DNA of 52,500 nucleotides from Prorocentrum cordatum (GCA_963575745.1 CAUYUJ010019116.1:50001-102500), one strand, 5' to 3'; numbered from the stretch's first letter, positions 21,011-32,529 are shown. Program-made: numbers and translations. Notes: generated from the letters alone by a model not told the origin.

Positions 21011-22590
21011 GCATGATGCCCGCGCGAACTTCAATGGCCCCCCAAGGATCTTCGCTGGCCACCCTGGGAACGTCGTCGGCCCCCTGCGGTGGCGGAGGGG
21101 GAGAATCGGCGGACAACGTCATGCTTAGGTCCGAGGGGCCCGCGAGATATTCCCCATGCTCGGGCGCTGCCGCTCCCTTCCACCTGCAGCTTGTTAGCGC
21201 GTGTACATCGGCCGCGTTTGACGCGGCCGATCGAAACTGCTTGGCGCGCCGCGTCTGGCACGCCGATGCAGGGGCCCCAACCGCGCGGGGCCGCGCGGGT
21301 GTCGCGGGCGGCTCGGCATTCCGTTGCGTCGGGGGATCGGTCTCTTCGGCGGTCGGGCGATTGGCGGGTGCAGGACCAACGTTCGACGCGCTGGGCGCCG
21401 AGAGCCACGCGCGCGCAGCGCCGCCCCCGACGCATCTGGGCGCTGTCGAAGTTCTTGCAGAACTTCCCGTTGGGGCCGGGGTTTTGCTCGGTAGCGGCAG
21501 CGGCTGCGTCTTGCCAGCGCTCGCGCAAGCACGCGGGCGCTTCGGTCGGGCGCGGGGAAGATCGCCCCTCGCGAGGCACTCATCTACTCCAACAGCACGC
21601 GCAGCGCGATGGATATCACAGACCGTGCTGGTGGACGGTTGAGTGGCCTTGGGCTTGATCAGGGGCGGTTGTTGGCGCATGTAAAATATCTGGCGGTGGT
21701 TTACTTTGGCGCATTGCATTTGTAAGGCCAGCCCGATGCGGTGGGCGTAGTCCACGGATAAGTTCTTCGGTCGGTTAGCGATTGCTCAGGTCAGGTTCCA
21801 GGTAGTCGGCCGTCGCAGGATGTTGGCCCACGGTCGGTCGCCACCCTCGCGAGGACAACTGCCCGCGCGCCCGACCACAGCGCAATGGCGCCCGCGGCCG
21901 GGGGGGCACTCGATAGCGACGCCGCCCCCATCGCCGCTTGAAGCCCTTCGCCACGGGAAAGATGCCGCGCGTCGCGGCCCATCCTTAATGCGCGCGGGCC
22001 GCCCGCGCAGACGCCCCGCTCGCCTCGGCGACGGCGGCCCGCTCGCGCGCCGCCTTCGCAGGAGAGCGCCATGCGCGGGTGCGTTGCGCAGCGCTGCGCG
22101 GCGCTGCCCCCTCCCCCATCGCGCGCGCGCCGCGCGGCGCGGGGGGGCTCTGCGCTCTGCGGAAGCGAATCGAGACGCCGCGCAGCGGCCGTCGCAGTCA
22201 GGGGCAGATGTGGACATGTTAGCGTACCAGCGAAACGCAGCGCCCAGCGTTGAAACTTGTCCGGCCCAGGTTTTAGCTGCCGCGTCTTGCATATCGCGAG
22301 CCCGCCCCCGCCCGTCTGAGCGCGCGGCCTCGGCGCAGGCGTTCGTCCGCGGGCTCGCCATCTGCGGCGCATCCGCCGAGGCTGCGCTCGCGTCGCTAGG
22401 CCGCCCCGACCGCGCCGAGCGCGGACTTAACCCAAGCGCAGCGCAGTGCACCACCTCGCCTGGATAATAGCATTGCGCGCGTGGTCGCTGCGTCGCTCAC
22501 GCGTTCAATTGCCGCCCGCGCATCGCGCGCGATGTTACGCGACGCTCGCGGTCCAACGAGCGATCGCTTCGTTCCATATCCTAGCATGCT
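21011..22590. other. Very GC-rich stretch with overlapping open frames
   Basis: Frames at 21015-21642 (plus), 20607-21755 (minus), 21786-22454 (minus) and 21820-22467 (plus) overlap each other and are dominated by Ala, Arg, Gly and Pro. This is expected when stop codons are scarce. I see no motif that singles out one of them. A real exon could hide here. Confidence 0.4.
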
Positions 22591-22603
22591 CTAGCGGCGC
22601 CCA

Positions 22604-22803
22604 ATCGGTCCCTACTCGGTTCCTACTCGGTTCCTACTCAGCCCCTGCTCGGTTCCTACTCGGCTTCTACTCAGTTCCTACCCTGAGGTGGTTCCTACTC
22701 GGTTCCTACTCGGTTCCTACTCGGTTCCTACTCGGTCCCTACTTGGTTCCTACTCGATGCCTACTCGATTCCTACTCGGTTCCTACTCGGTTCCCACTCG
22801 GCC
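22604..22803 (+). repeat. 11-bp minisatellite GGTTCCTACTC
   Basis: About 18 copies of GGTTCCTACTC with point variants (GGTCCCTACTC, GATTCCTACTC) and one interruption near 22680-22690. Translation gives an 11-residue periodic peptide, a by-product of the repeat. Confidence 0.95.
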
Positions 22804-22809
22804 CCGATC

Positions 22810-24390
22810 GTGGATTTGGTTGACTGTCGCGCCGCCCGAGGTGTTATTAGGAGAACGAACGAGGCCGTAAACTCAGATTGGCCCTGATGGCGAGCGTTGT
22901 CCTCTCGATTTTGCGACGTCGCTGAACCTTATAAATTCATCGCATTCGGTGGGCATCCGCCCGTAAACTCTGGCGCGCGCCCTCGTATACTCGGTCCGCG
23001 CGTACTCGGCGACGGCGTCCTCGGGCGGCGCATATTTGGCCAACGATCCGATGTCCAGACCGATGCGGCGCCCGTTCCGCAGGCGCGAATGCCGTTGACG
23101 CCAACGAGTATGATCGCGGATCCCCCTGGAATGTAGAGCCGCGTCATTGGGCCAGGGCAGATGTTAGGCTACGCGGTGCCAATGGCCTGCGCCTATGTGG
23201 CAGGAGTCAAATGCAATGCGATGAAACGCGCAATGGGTTTGTTCGAGGTTGGGCACCGCCATCATCAGTACCCCGAGAGGCCATTTCCAGCACCAAACGA
23301 ATGCCCCCGCAAGCGCGGGCTGCTGCCATTGCTTTACCCCATTGCCATCGGCGCAGCTTCACCCGCCCAACCCAGCGCCTGCTTATGTTTACATTACCGA
23401 GCTCATCTTCGCGCGTGCCCGCATGCCGTTTCCTTTCTCGCGGTGCAGATACTCGCTGCCGCGGCCCGGTTCACTTTTGCAAATCTGGGTCGAACGCGAA
23501 TGAAAACGATGATGTGCTTGGTTTTCTTAGCGCCTGACACTGGCATGAGTCGTTTTTTTTGTTTCGCGGAAGCGCGCGTCAGCTCGTTTCTTTTGTTCTC
23601 AATTACAAAGTGCGTGTGCGCTTGGCATGTGCACCATCCTAAAATTTGCTGGAAGGCTGGCATTGGTTTACTACTCCAACGCTATCTTAGCTTGGATACA
23701 CATTTGTGCTTGCGTATAAATGTACAAATTCAGTGTGATTTGGTTTGGGTCTCGTGCCTTTCCATTGGGCGTATAGCTGCAATCAATATCATGTGCATAT
23801 GAATGAAAACTTTGATGGTACTTCCACGTGGGATGAAAGCATGTTGCGTGGCTTGTGAACACGTGGACTGGTCTTCGCTTCTAGAATTGAACAATCGAAT
23901 GTGCTTGCGCACATGGGGGTATCTGTTCTGTTTTCACATATGTCTGTAACGACAGTGCGCGTATGTGCACGCACAAACGTTAAACCAGACGCATGCTATA
24001 TTGAGTTGCGCAAGTGTCTGTGTGTGCGTGCGAAAGCGTACCGATGCCATGCCACTATGTGTATGACTGTCTGCTTCTATGTGAACACCGAGATGCGCGA
24101 TCACATCAATATGCGCATGTACGCGCACGCAGTCTACATGTGCCACGTGGCCCAAGTGCATGCACACATGTCCGTTTCTATGTCGATTTGTCAGTGGATG
24201 CACATGCGTGCGAGTTTCTGCCCTGTGCGCGCGAACGCCAACATATACGCATGTTTCGGTATCGATGCATGTTTGCGTGGTTTATTGCACACCCTTGCTT
24301 GTATATTCACAGTGTGATGCTTTTTCCCGCGTAGGTAAGTTTGAACGTCAGGTATTCGCCTTGCTGTTCAACGTGTTATATTGCTGGCTT
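22810..24390. other. AT-richer stretch, no supported gene
   Basis: Base composition drops towards even. The 213-codon plus frame at 23161-23802 has no recognisable motif and an irregular Cys-rich, hydrophobic composition. I do not support it as a gene. GTGCGC/CATGTG-rich phrases around 23950-24280 suggest degenerate TG repeats. Confidence 0.4.
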
Positions 24391-24394
24391 GTTG

Positions 24395-24545
24395 GGCCCA
24401 TTGGAGGTCCTTTAGGATGCTGCTTGGGCCGTCTTTGGGAGGCATTGGGCCGTCTTGAAGCGATATTGGGCCGTCTTGGGATCTTGGGCTGTCTTGGGGC
24501 CGTCCTAGGCCAGCCGTCTTGGCGCATTCTTAGGCCATCTCGAAA
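24395..24545 (+). repeat. Degenerate TTGGGCCGTCTTGGG repeat
   Basis: About six imperfect copies of a unit containing TTGGGCCGTCTTGGGA. A related phrase recurs near 46265-46310 (GGCGGTCTTGGGGGCGTC). Confidence 0.6.
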
Positions 24546-25001
24546 GTCATCTGCGACCGTCGGGGTCGGGCGTGCCAGGTTCCTCTTGATTCAAATCCCA
24601 TTGCGTCCTTACCCTGATGTTGTAGGTTGGCACAGCAGACAGGCCCAGAACAACTTCCAGAGGCACAGTTGCGAACTCGACCTGTCTGAGGTCCAGGGGG
24701 CAGGAGCAAGTGGGGGGCGGCGAGCTGCAGGGAGGTCAGGTGGTGGGGGGCGCGGGCCAGGAGAGCCCGCATTCTTACAGTGGCCGAAGAGCCGAGCGCG
24801 CATGCACAATCCCACAAACGGCTTGCACGTCAACTGAAACCACCGAAAGTGTGTGAATACAGTGCCAGACTCAGTCGATGATGAGGATCACCTCGACCCC
24901 ACGGCGTGTTGGCGCATGTTGTTTTGATTTGGAGCCGATCTTTGGGGGCCGAGCTCCGAGCATTGGCTTCGCTCTCCACGTCCACGTTCCTCTCTCGGGG
25001 G

Positions 25002-25016
25002 ATCTCTCTCTCTCTC

Positions 25017-25084
<68 letters not shown>

Positions 25085-25113
25085 CTTATGTTTTTTTTTT
25101 TTTGGGGGGGGGG
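25002..25113 (+). repeat. (CT)n run followed by T and G runs
   Basis: CT dinucleotides at 25002-25080, then a T run (about 25090-25103) and a G run (25104-25113). A minus-strand frame upstream, 25120-25300 (RRVDLFSDALMETPKPQANS), is mildly exon-like and ends at this tract. Confidence 0.95.
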
Positions 25114-25389
25114 TGTGCCTGAAGCGCCGCTGCTTCCCGTTGGTTTCTCTTCTCTTCCATGTAAATGCTGGAGCTGCTGAAGAGGCCGTTGCCCACCGAT
25201 CTGCTGCCGATGAAAACTCCGGGCGCCCCTGGAACTGTTGGCCTGCGGCTTCGGCGTCTCCATGAGAGCATCCGAGAACAAATCCACTCGACGCGCATCC
25301 GACATGTCTGAAGCGGGTCTGTATCTGATCAGCCAATAAGCAAAAAACAAATCACTTGAGCGAAATTCCAGACACGACGACACAATTCG

Positions 25390-25640
25390 GGTCATATTAG
25401 AGCTGCGTGCGTGTATGTATGTACGCTTGCATCTGTGCTTGGCCATATGCGTTATTGTTATATGTTTGCACGGTTGTATATAAGTATACGTTCATGTGTG
25501 AATGTGTGTGCGTATGCAGCTTTATGCAGATGCATGTAGGTATGCATGTATGTCTTTATACAGATGTATGGTCATTGCGTTGCGTTGTTTTCCCATGCTG
25601 ATACTTGGGGTTATGTGCATGTGAGAATGTGTGCGTATGT
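25390..25640 (+). repeat. TG/TATG-rich low-complexity DNA
   Basis: GTGTATGTATGTACGCTTGC and similar phrases. No gene visible. Confidence 0.6.
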
Positions 25641-25663
25641 TTGTCCTGCAATGTTGTAGTGTT

Positions 25664-26407
25664 CTGTCACTTGCCCGAGCTGGGCGCGGCAGCAGCGCGC
25701 CCCTTCGCCGCGAATCTCCTAACTTGTGCAAGCGTTGGCTTCCATCCTGAGTGGGGCTTCTGGACTCTTGAGTACGCCTCTGAAAGCCAGGTTCCCAAGT
25801 ACAAGATTGGAGCGTCCTCCCCAAAATGCTCGTTCCATAAGCCTATGGACCTGTACTTGTTGCAGCCTGGGTGTAGCGGGTTGGGGCAGTGCCCTCGAAG
25901 TCCGCATGGCGTTGAGCCAAAACGCGTCTCGATGCTGACAGCGACCCCACCTATGAACTCTGGAAGTTACGGGATGCACTTCTCGCTGCGCCCAGAAACC
26001 TCTGATGCCGAGGAAGATGAACTCGAACAGTTGCTGCTGCGTTGGACACCGCTGCTGCTGTCGGCGCCGCTCGCGTCAGACTTGCGATGCTTATCTTTAC
26101 CTTCTGAACCAAAGCCATGCGCTGAAGCTGGACCCGTTTTGTGTTCTGCCTGGCCTTTCACCTGTTTATCTGATTCCTGGTCTGGTTGATGGGCTGCAGG
26201 TTTCTTGAGTAGGACGGGGTCTCCGCCGTCGCCCGTGCCCTCGCCACCGCAGATATCATCGCCAAGAGGCTGCGGTGGAGCAGGCGCAGGAGGGCGGCAC
26301 TCCAACGCCATGATGTGGCAAAGCTTCGGATTCTCATCGCTCTCCAGTCGCCGCCGGCATTCCCCCGCGCTCGGCCTGCCATCCACTGCGGACCCCGACA
26401 GCAACAA
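25664..26407 (-). pseudogene. Cys/His motif protein fragment, one in-frame stop
   Basis: One minus-strand frame runs from about 26407 to the stop at 25664 and is interrupted only by TAA at 25967-25969. The first part is polar and Lys/Ser/Gly-rich (KKPAAHQPDQESDKQVKGQA). After the stop comes a well-formed segment with CGLRGHCPNPLHPGC and then NKYRSIGLWNEHFGEDAPI and LYLGTWLSEAYSRVQK. The Cys spacing is C-x5-C-x7-C with nearby His, which suggests metal binding. I associate this motif context with repeated dinoflagellate proteins, role unknown. A preceding minus-strand frame at 26451-27335 may be part of the same gene. Confidence 0.5.
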
Positions 26408-26450
26408 CAGCTTGAGTACACCGAAGATAAATCCGAATCAAAAAAATAGG

Positions 26451-27335
26451 TTATCCTTTCCAAATCGGTTCTGCTGGAAGGACGCACTGGAGATAAGTTC
26501 TCCTAAAGAAATATAGTAGCTGAGTGGGCCAGCCTTGTCGTGCCGAAGTTTCTGTCGAACTCCTGTGAGGTCCAACTTGTTCAAGGCGTCCATTAAACAT
26601 CAAGCATGTATTTTCGGTAATTCCCAAGTCAAATGATGGCACCGCAACTTTCGGGCAAGACAGAGACATGCACCCTGCTTTGCCTGTAGATCCTGGCGCT
26701 TCCCATACCAAGACATTACGGCGAGCCCCGTTGCCACCGCCAAGCAAGTTGATAACGTCAATGCCCGTTGGCTCTGCAACTACAAAAACGTCAACTCATG
26801 TTTTTGATTTTACTGTCGTTAGCCCACATCTCCAGTGGCTGGACCGTGAGTTCGAACAACGCCTCATCGTTGATATGCTCTTCCCACCTTGGCAACATAC
26901 TATTTTTGTTTCGAATGCCAAGGGTTGGAACACGCATAGATCGGGTTCGCCAGCATCCTCTGGCAAAATTGGAATCGACAAGAACGAATACTGCTTCAAT
27001 GCTGCAGCATGGTAGGCTCTCAACAACTTCACCGACTCGTCATTGCGGGATCGTTTCGGAGGTAGTGTCTTTGTGTCGTCTCCATCATGAGGTCCAAAAC
27101 TGTCGTCATCATCGCCATCAATTTCATCATTGCCTTTGCCGTCATCATCCCAATCCTTGCCATCGTCTGGGCCATTACCTCCATGACTGTGTCCTCCACC
27201 CGCGTCGGCATCTCCAGGTTCGTCACCTCCGCCGCGGCGTCCGTCACCAATGTCCGTATCACCGCCCATCGCATGTCCACGGATATAGAACATCTTCTCA
27301 CATTGATTCCTCTCCACCCTGAGTTTGGAAAATGG
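26451..27335 (-). pseudogene. Asp/Gly-rich protein fragment, one in-frame stop
   Basis: A continuous minus-strand frame from about 27335 to 26451, cut once by TGA at 26796-26798. The N-terminal part begins KLRVERNQCEKMFYIRGHAM, then is Gly/Asp-rich (about residues 30-80), followed by KTLPPKRSRNDE and a helical stretch (ESVKLLRAYHAAALKQYSFL). After the stop the frame carries on cleanly with VDVFVVAEPTGIDVINLLGG and RRNVLVWEAPGSTGKAG. No family recognised. The smooth protein character on both sides of TGA argues for a recent nonsense change, for example from CGA. It is followed on the same strand by the Cys/His fragment at 25664-26407, in a different frame. Confidence 0.45.
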
Positions 27336-27544
27336 GCTTCTTCACACCAGGAGGCTTCGCCGCAGAAGAGTAGATATCCCATTTGCTCTGCACTGGCGTC
27401 GACATGCATCCGCTAAAACCCCCTGGCGCCCAGGAAGAAATTATGCTACCGAGGAACCCCACATGCTTATTTCAGATCCTGCGTGGTCATATCATGTTGC
27501 ACCAAGCACAGCCTCCTGGCATTGTCGTTCGCCTCTGTGGCGTC

Positions 27545-27850
27545 GGGGATCTGCAACGCCTGCCACACTTTGCGAGCCCGCAACGGATAGGGGGGACCAG
27601 CCCCAGCGCACCCCCTGTGGTGTCGAGAACGTGCAACGCCTGCCACAATTTGCGAGCCCGAAGCGGACATGGGGGACCACCCCCTGCGCACCCCCTTGCG
27701 GTGTCGAGAGGGTGCAACGCCCGCCACACTTTGCGAGCCCGCGCCGCATAAGGGCACCACCCCCTGCGCACCCCTTTTGGTGTCGAGAAAATGCAACGCC
27801 TGCCACACTTTGCGAGCCCGAAACTGATGGGGGACCACCCCCTGCGCACC
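27545..27850 (+). repeat. 80-bp minisatellite, about four copies
   Basis: GCAACGCCTGCCACACTTTG recurs at 27552, 27632, 27713 and 27793, with TGCGCACCCCCTGTGGTGTC-like blocks between. It passes without a gap into the 90-bp version. Confidence 0.9.
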
Positions 27851-28985
27851 CCCTCTGGTGTCGAGAATATGCCGTGCCTGCTGTGCCCTGGACGACCGTC
27901 ACGGATAGCGGCCGCGGTGAGAGACCACCCCCTGCGCACCCCCTATGGCGTCGAGAAAATGCCATGCCTGCTGTGCCCTGGACGACCGTCACGCATAGCG
28001 GCCGCGGTGAGAGACCACCCCCTGCGCACCCCCTCTGGTGTCGAGAATATGCCATGCCTGCTGTGCCCTGGACGACCGGCACGGATAGCGGCCGCGGTGA
28101 GAGACCACCCCCTGCGCACCCCCTATGGGTGTCGAGAATATGCCATGCCTGCTGTGCCCTGGACGACCGGCACGGATAGCGGCCGCGGTGAGAGACCACC
28201 CCCTGCGTAGCGCCACGACCGGCACGGATAGCGGCCGCGGTGAGAGACCACCCCCTGCGCACCCCCTATGGTGTCGAGAATATGCCATGCCTGCTGTGCC
28301 CTGGACGACCGGCACGGATAGCGGCCGCGGTAGCCCGCGGTGAGAGACCACCCCCTGCGCACCCCCTATGGTGTCGAGAATATGCCATGCCTGCTGTGCC
28401 CTGGACGACCGGCACGGATAGCGGCCGCGGTGAGAGACCACCCCCTGCGCACCCCCTCTGGTGTCGAGAATATGCCATGCCTGCTGTGCCCTGGACGACC
28501 GGCACGGATAGCGGCCGCGGTGAGAGACCACCCCCTGCGCACCCCCTATGGTGTCGAGAATATGCCATGCCTGCTGTGCCCTGGACGACCGGCACGGATA
28601 GCGGCCGCGGTGAGAGACCACCCCCTGCGCACCCCCTATGGTGTCGAGAATATGCCATGCCTGCTGTGCCCTGGACGACCGGCACGGATAGCGGCCGCGG
28701 TGAGAGACCACCCCCTGCGCACCCCCTATGGTGTCGAGAATATGCCATGCCTGCTGTGCCCTGGACGACCGGCACGGATAGCGGCCGCGGTGAGAGACCA
28801 CCCCCTGCGCACCCCCTATGGTGTCGAGAAAGTGCCATGTCTGCCACGCCCTGCGACCCTGGGGCGGACAGAGACCGCGGTGAGGGACCACTCCCTGCAC
28901 ACCCCCTATGGTGTCGAGCAAGTGCCACGCCTGCCACGCCCTGCGACCCTGGGGCGGATAGAGACCGCGGTGAAGGAGGAGGTGA
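27850..28985 (+). repeat. 90-bp minisatellite, about twelve copies
   Basis: Units of 90 bases containing ATGCCATGCCTGCTGTGCCC and GATAGCGGCCGCGGTGAGAG repeat nearly perfectly from about 28380 to 28800. There are truncated copies at 28200-28230 and 28320-28345. The last two units (28830-28985) diverge (GCCACGCCCTGCGACCCTGG). Each unit carries a GCGGCCGC site. Because 90 is a multiple of three, several frames on both strands stay open for over 200 codons. I regard these as artefacts unless expression is shown. Confidence 0.95.
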
Positions 28986-29225
28986 AGTGAACGCGGGTGC
29001 GACGCGGGTGTAGAGAAAATCAGAACCCCACTTAGAATGTGGGGAAAAAGTTTGGGCACGCGCCCCGCCCCCAAATGCAGGTGATTGTTCTAGAGGGGCA
29101 ATGTCTCCTAAAGAAACCAACCCGCAAACGCAACGCGAATGCGAGTGCAATGTCATGGCAAAATTCTGTCGCACGCCATTGTGGACCATGTTTGGCCTTT
29201 CTGCAGGGCATGGCGCCACCGTGTA

Positions 29226-29268
<43 letters not shown>
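29226..29268 (+). repeat. (TA)n microsatellite
   Basis: Alternating TA with one TGTA interruption. Confidence 0.95.
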
Positions 29269-29269
<1 letters not shown>

Positions 29270-29977
29270 GTTCCGTTGGTGCAGAAATGCAGATGCACTT
29301 GGGATGGGGGCGGGGCTCGTGGTGCCAAGTCTCTGCGGTACCTTTTTGAGCTGTTTGATGTTGTTATGTTTTGGCGTAGCTTTTGTAGTTGCTGTAGTTG
29401 TGGTTGTTGTTGCCGGTGCTTTTGCGTTGCGTTTTCTGTTGGTGTTTGTCTCGCCCGCGACCCGCCCGCGACTTTCCCCATCGCTCTTGTCCGAACCTGC
29501 GAGACATGAGTATCAACGATGTGCCCTGCCGACCCCTTCCCTCAGCCGCGCGCCCAGAAAGGCGCTATATATCACTTGTACCTTGGACATCGAGGTCAGT
29601 GCGTCCGATTAAGACTAGAAGGGCGCTCGGGAGTGGTCTACCACGGCCTGTGTAGCCCTGCGGATAGCATAGTGGAAGCGGTATCTGGCAGCCTCGGAAT
29701 CGAGAGGGCCAGGGCCAGGAGCCGCGCGTGCAACGTCGCACATGTGATGCGCGCGCACAATCCGCTCAACCTCTTCAGGAGACGGTGCCCCGGAGAGGCC
29801 CATGCGAGTGGCTTAGCGCGCAGGGGGCTCGGCAGGGTGATATACAAGGCCCCGCGCAACTGGACAACGAACGTACTGATACATGTCATCACGGCAGCCA
29901 ACACAAAAGAGTCGACAGCCTCGAACCTCGGAAATATGCAGACGAGCACTCGTGAGCCAGGCCCCCCCCGACAGTTT

Positions 29978-32525
29978 TTAGGGCCGCGCCTTGCCGAGAG
30001 GGCGGGCCACCATCCTTTGCGAGGTCCCTGGGGGGGGGGGGGGGGGGGGGGGGGGGCAACTCTGCGCATCAAAAACAACATTCCAGGGGGTGAGGCGTTT
30101 CGAAATCGTGTCCTGTAGGACATTAGGGAAGAGTGAAGCGTGGAGGGAAGAGGAGAGAAGCCTCTGGACACGCACCCTCTCTGGCCCAGTCTGGTCCTCG
30201 AGGGCTGCGAGGGCGCAGGCGGCAGCCTCGGAGAGCTCGCGGGTGCCGAAGTGGCCGCGTGAGGCCGCCTCCACGTGCGTGACCAGCGGCGTCAAGCGCC
30301 AGAAGAGCGGCGAGAGGCGCCCGCTCCCGACCACCGCAAGGGCGCCGCGCTCCTCGACCATCGCCTTCAGCTTGGCCAGGAGCGGCTTCCAGTCGCGAGG
30401 GCCGCGAGCGCCGCCCGAATGCGCGACGCCATGCTGAGCGCCATCATACTGCTCGGGCGCAGCGCTGAGCACGAGGCGAGGCCCATGATGGCACGCTTCG
30501 GGAACGACTGGTGGGAGGTGCCAGACCTTGTGCCACGCCCATGCCTCTCTTCGGTGCAGCGAGGGTGGCACTGGGGCAAGCTGCATACTGTAGCCCAGCA
30601 CTGACAGCACCCTCGAATTGTAGATGACTGTGGAGATGTGCACTGGGGCCCCAGCACGAGTAAGTTCACGGACTCGGTGGATCCATTTGGCCCCAGGCTT
30701 CCGCCGCAGGATGTCCGGCGTGGCCCCTGGCCCCCGAGTGGCCCCGAGGTGCTCGGCGAAGGGCGCGATGTCCATGGCTCGCCAGGAAGGCAGCGCATTC
30801 GCGAGCCAGCGGCGAGTGGCATCAACGAGATCATGGCAGAAGGGGCCGCTGAGGGGGATGACCTTGCACTTGCGGAGCTTCAGGGAAAGCCCCGCAAGGG
30901 CCTCGGCAGCTCGGAAGACGCGCCACAGCCGCTGCAAAATGCGGCGGTCCTGCACGACGACCCCCACGTCGCCCGCGCAGACTCCCAGCACAGAGGAGGC
31001 AAAGGAACTGATGATGGACTCCATGCGCAGCACGAACGGGTTCATGGCGACGGCCCACAGCGAGCCGCTGAGCGGGCACCCCTGGGCGATGCCAGCGATG
31101 ACGCGCATGATGTGCGCGATGACACTCCCGACGGCGACGACGGCCGCAGGCAGCCAGCACATGCCCACGATGAGCTGGTAGAGCCCGCCATCGAAGCCCG
31201 CGCGCAGAAAGGTGGCCCGGAGAAACGAGACCGCGAGCGACGGGAAGGCGTTCCCGAAGTCGAAGAGGACCATGAGTGGCTGCATGGCCTCAGCATGCTC
31301 GCAGAGGCCGACGACGCGGGCGTGGGCGTCTAGTGCCGTGACGTTGTCCAGGAGGTCGCGGCTGGGGGGGGATCCTCGCTGTGCCGCCGGCGAGGAATGC
31401 TCGAAGGGGAACTTGGTCTGGTTGTTGCAGCTGGCGGCGAGCAGCTTCGCGTCGCTGCTCTTGAGCGCCAGCGGCCGAGTAGTCGCAGGAGCTCGGGTGG
31501 GGCCCAGGGTGAGGTCCGCCTCCTCCGCGCCCTTCGGCAGGAAGGCAATCAGGTGGTCGTTGAGGTCCATCGGCGGCGGGAAGCCCTGGGTGATCTCAGC
31601 CCCCGCGGCAGCCAGGTCCTCCAACGGTCTCGAGCAGCCGCGTCTGCTCGACGCGTCGCATGGCAGGCCGTCTGGTCCATGCGCAGACGGTCGCGCGCGC
31701 TCGGCAGCTGGGCGAAGGTCATGGGCATCAGGAAGACGAGCGTCGTGGAGCCCAGCGATGGGAACTGGATGCTCACTGAGGTATCGCTCGAGAAGCGAGG
31801 ACTGCTCATTGTGCAGACGCTGGAAGATGGGGGCCCAGTGGGAGCGGAGCTCCCGGAGGATGTCTGACTGCGCGTTGACCACTCGATCCTTCCCACCGGC
31901 ATCTGGTAGACGGAGCCCCTGGAGCTTGAGAGCACGTCAGAACGGAGACCGCAAAGCTGCACGGCGATGCAATGAGCGACGCATCGCGTTGATCTGCCGA
32001 AATGAGTTCCCGTCGGGAGGAAGGGCGCGAGCGCGCTGGTCAAGCTGCGCCTCGCGTCGATCGCTGCATGCCCGCTGCGCGGCGGCCAAGTCGGCCCCGA
32101 ACGCGGCCGCATCACGCAGGGAGACGATGTCCTGGAGCCCCGCGTTGTGGTGCTCGATGATCAGGTGGGAGGCTGCGAGCTGGGAGGTGGCCGCGAGCCT
32201 CTCCGCCAACGGGACATCATCACGCCATGCGGCCCTCGCGATTGAGCGGTAGAGGAGCAGCCTGGCATCGCGCTCGTGAGAGTGCGCCTTGAAGAGACGG
32301 TCGCGAACACGCCTAGCCGCCCCGTTCATGAGACGCTTGCGTTCGCTCCTGCGCTGGTAGATGGTGAGAGAGTCCCAGTTGACGTGCTTGGCCAGCAGCG
32401 CGCGCTGCATGGGGCACTCGGGGCCCCTGAAGATGTGCCGAGGGATGGGTTGGTCATCGCCGCGGAGGGGAGGTCGCGCGGCGATCGCGATGACCAGCGG
32501 GGCATGATCGCTGAGGCCCTAGGAA
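29978..32525 (-). pseudogene. LINE ORF2: truncated AP endonuclease plus reverse transcriptase, inactive
   Basis: A single frame from about 32525 to 29978, cut once by TGA at 31937-31939. It starts with the endonuclease C-terminus (SDHAP at 32498-32512) and a basic linker (YQRRSERKRLMNGAARRVRD). The reverse transcriptase has GPDGLP, motif A FDFGNAFPS (31238-31264, catalytic Asp at 31259-31261) and motif B AQGCPLSG (near 31065-31088). The motif C position reads VCAGDVGVVV, where the family has an ADD core, so its first Asp is Gly (codon GGC at 30971-30973). The thumb region reads NSRVLSVLGYSMQLAPVPP. Beyond a 27-base G run at 30030-30056 the likely continuation is in another frame (WWPALSARRGP, then VLAAVMTCISTFVVQLRGAL). 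It would copy its own RNA in an active element; this copy should be dead. Confidence 0.82.
30030..30056 (+). repeat. 27-base G run inside the LINE ORF
   Basis: A mononucleotide run that reads as Pro on the minus strand and marks the point where the protein-like frame changes. Its length is probably variable between copies or reads. Confidence 0.9.
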
Positions 32526-32529
32526 CGGC

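Larger units (their letters stand above)
29640..32526 (-). mobile_element. 5'-truncated non-LTR (LINE-type) retrotransposon
   Basis: On the minus strand the element starts inside an endonuclease domain (SDHAPLVIAIA at about 32484-32512) and continues through a linker into a reverse transcriptase. It ends in a C-terminal segment that is frameshifted at a G run. The left edge is abrupt: a TAG lies directly before GLSDHAP, and unrelated TATAAATATGTGTGCATG sequence follows. This is the usual 5' truncation of LINE insertions. The 3' end is estimated from the end of the last protein-like frame. I did not find convincing target-site duplications or a 3' tail. Confidence 0.8.

Noticed and set aside
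20607-22467. Overlapping 180-380-codon frames in GC-rich DNA
   Set aside because: Open on both strands through scarcity of stops; Ala/Arg/Gly/Pro composition without motifs.
23161-23802. 213-codon plus-strand frame
   Set aside because: No motif, irregular composition and alternative frames also open; chance cannot be excluded.
27545-28985. CRISPR array
   Set aside because: Whole units are repeated with no unique spacers, and there are no cas genes; eukaryotic context.
27325-29219. Frames of 200-360 codons on both strands in the minisatellite
   Set aside because: The 90-bp unit is divisible by three and free of stops in several frames; mutual overlap shows that most cannot be genes.
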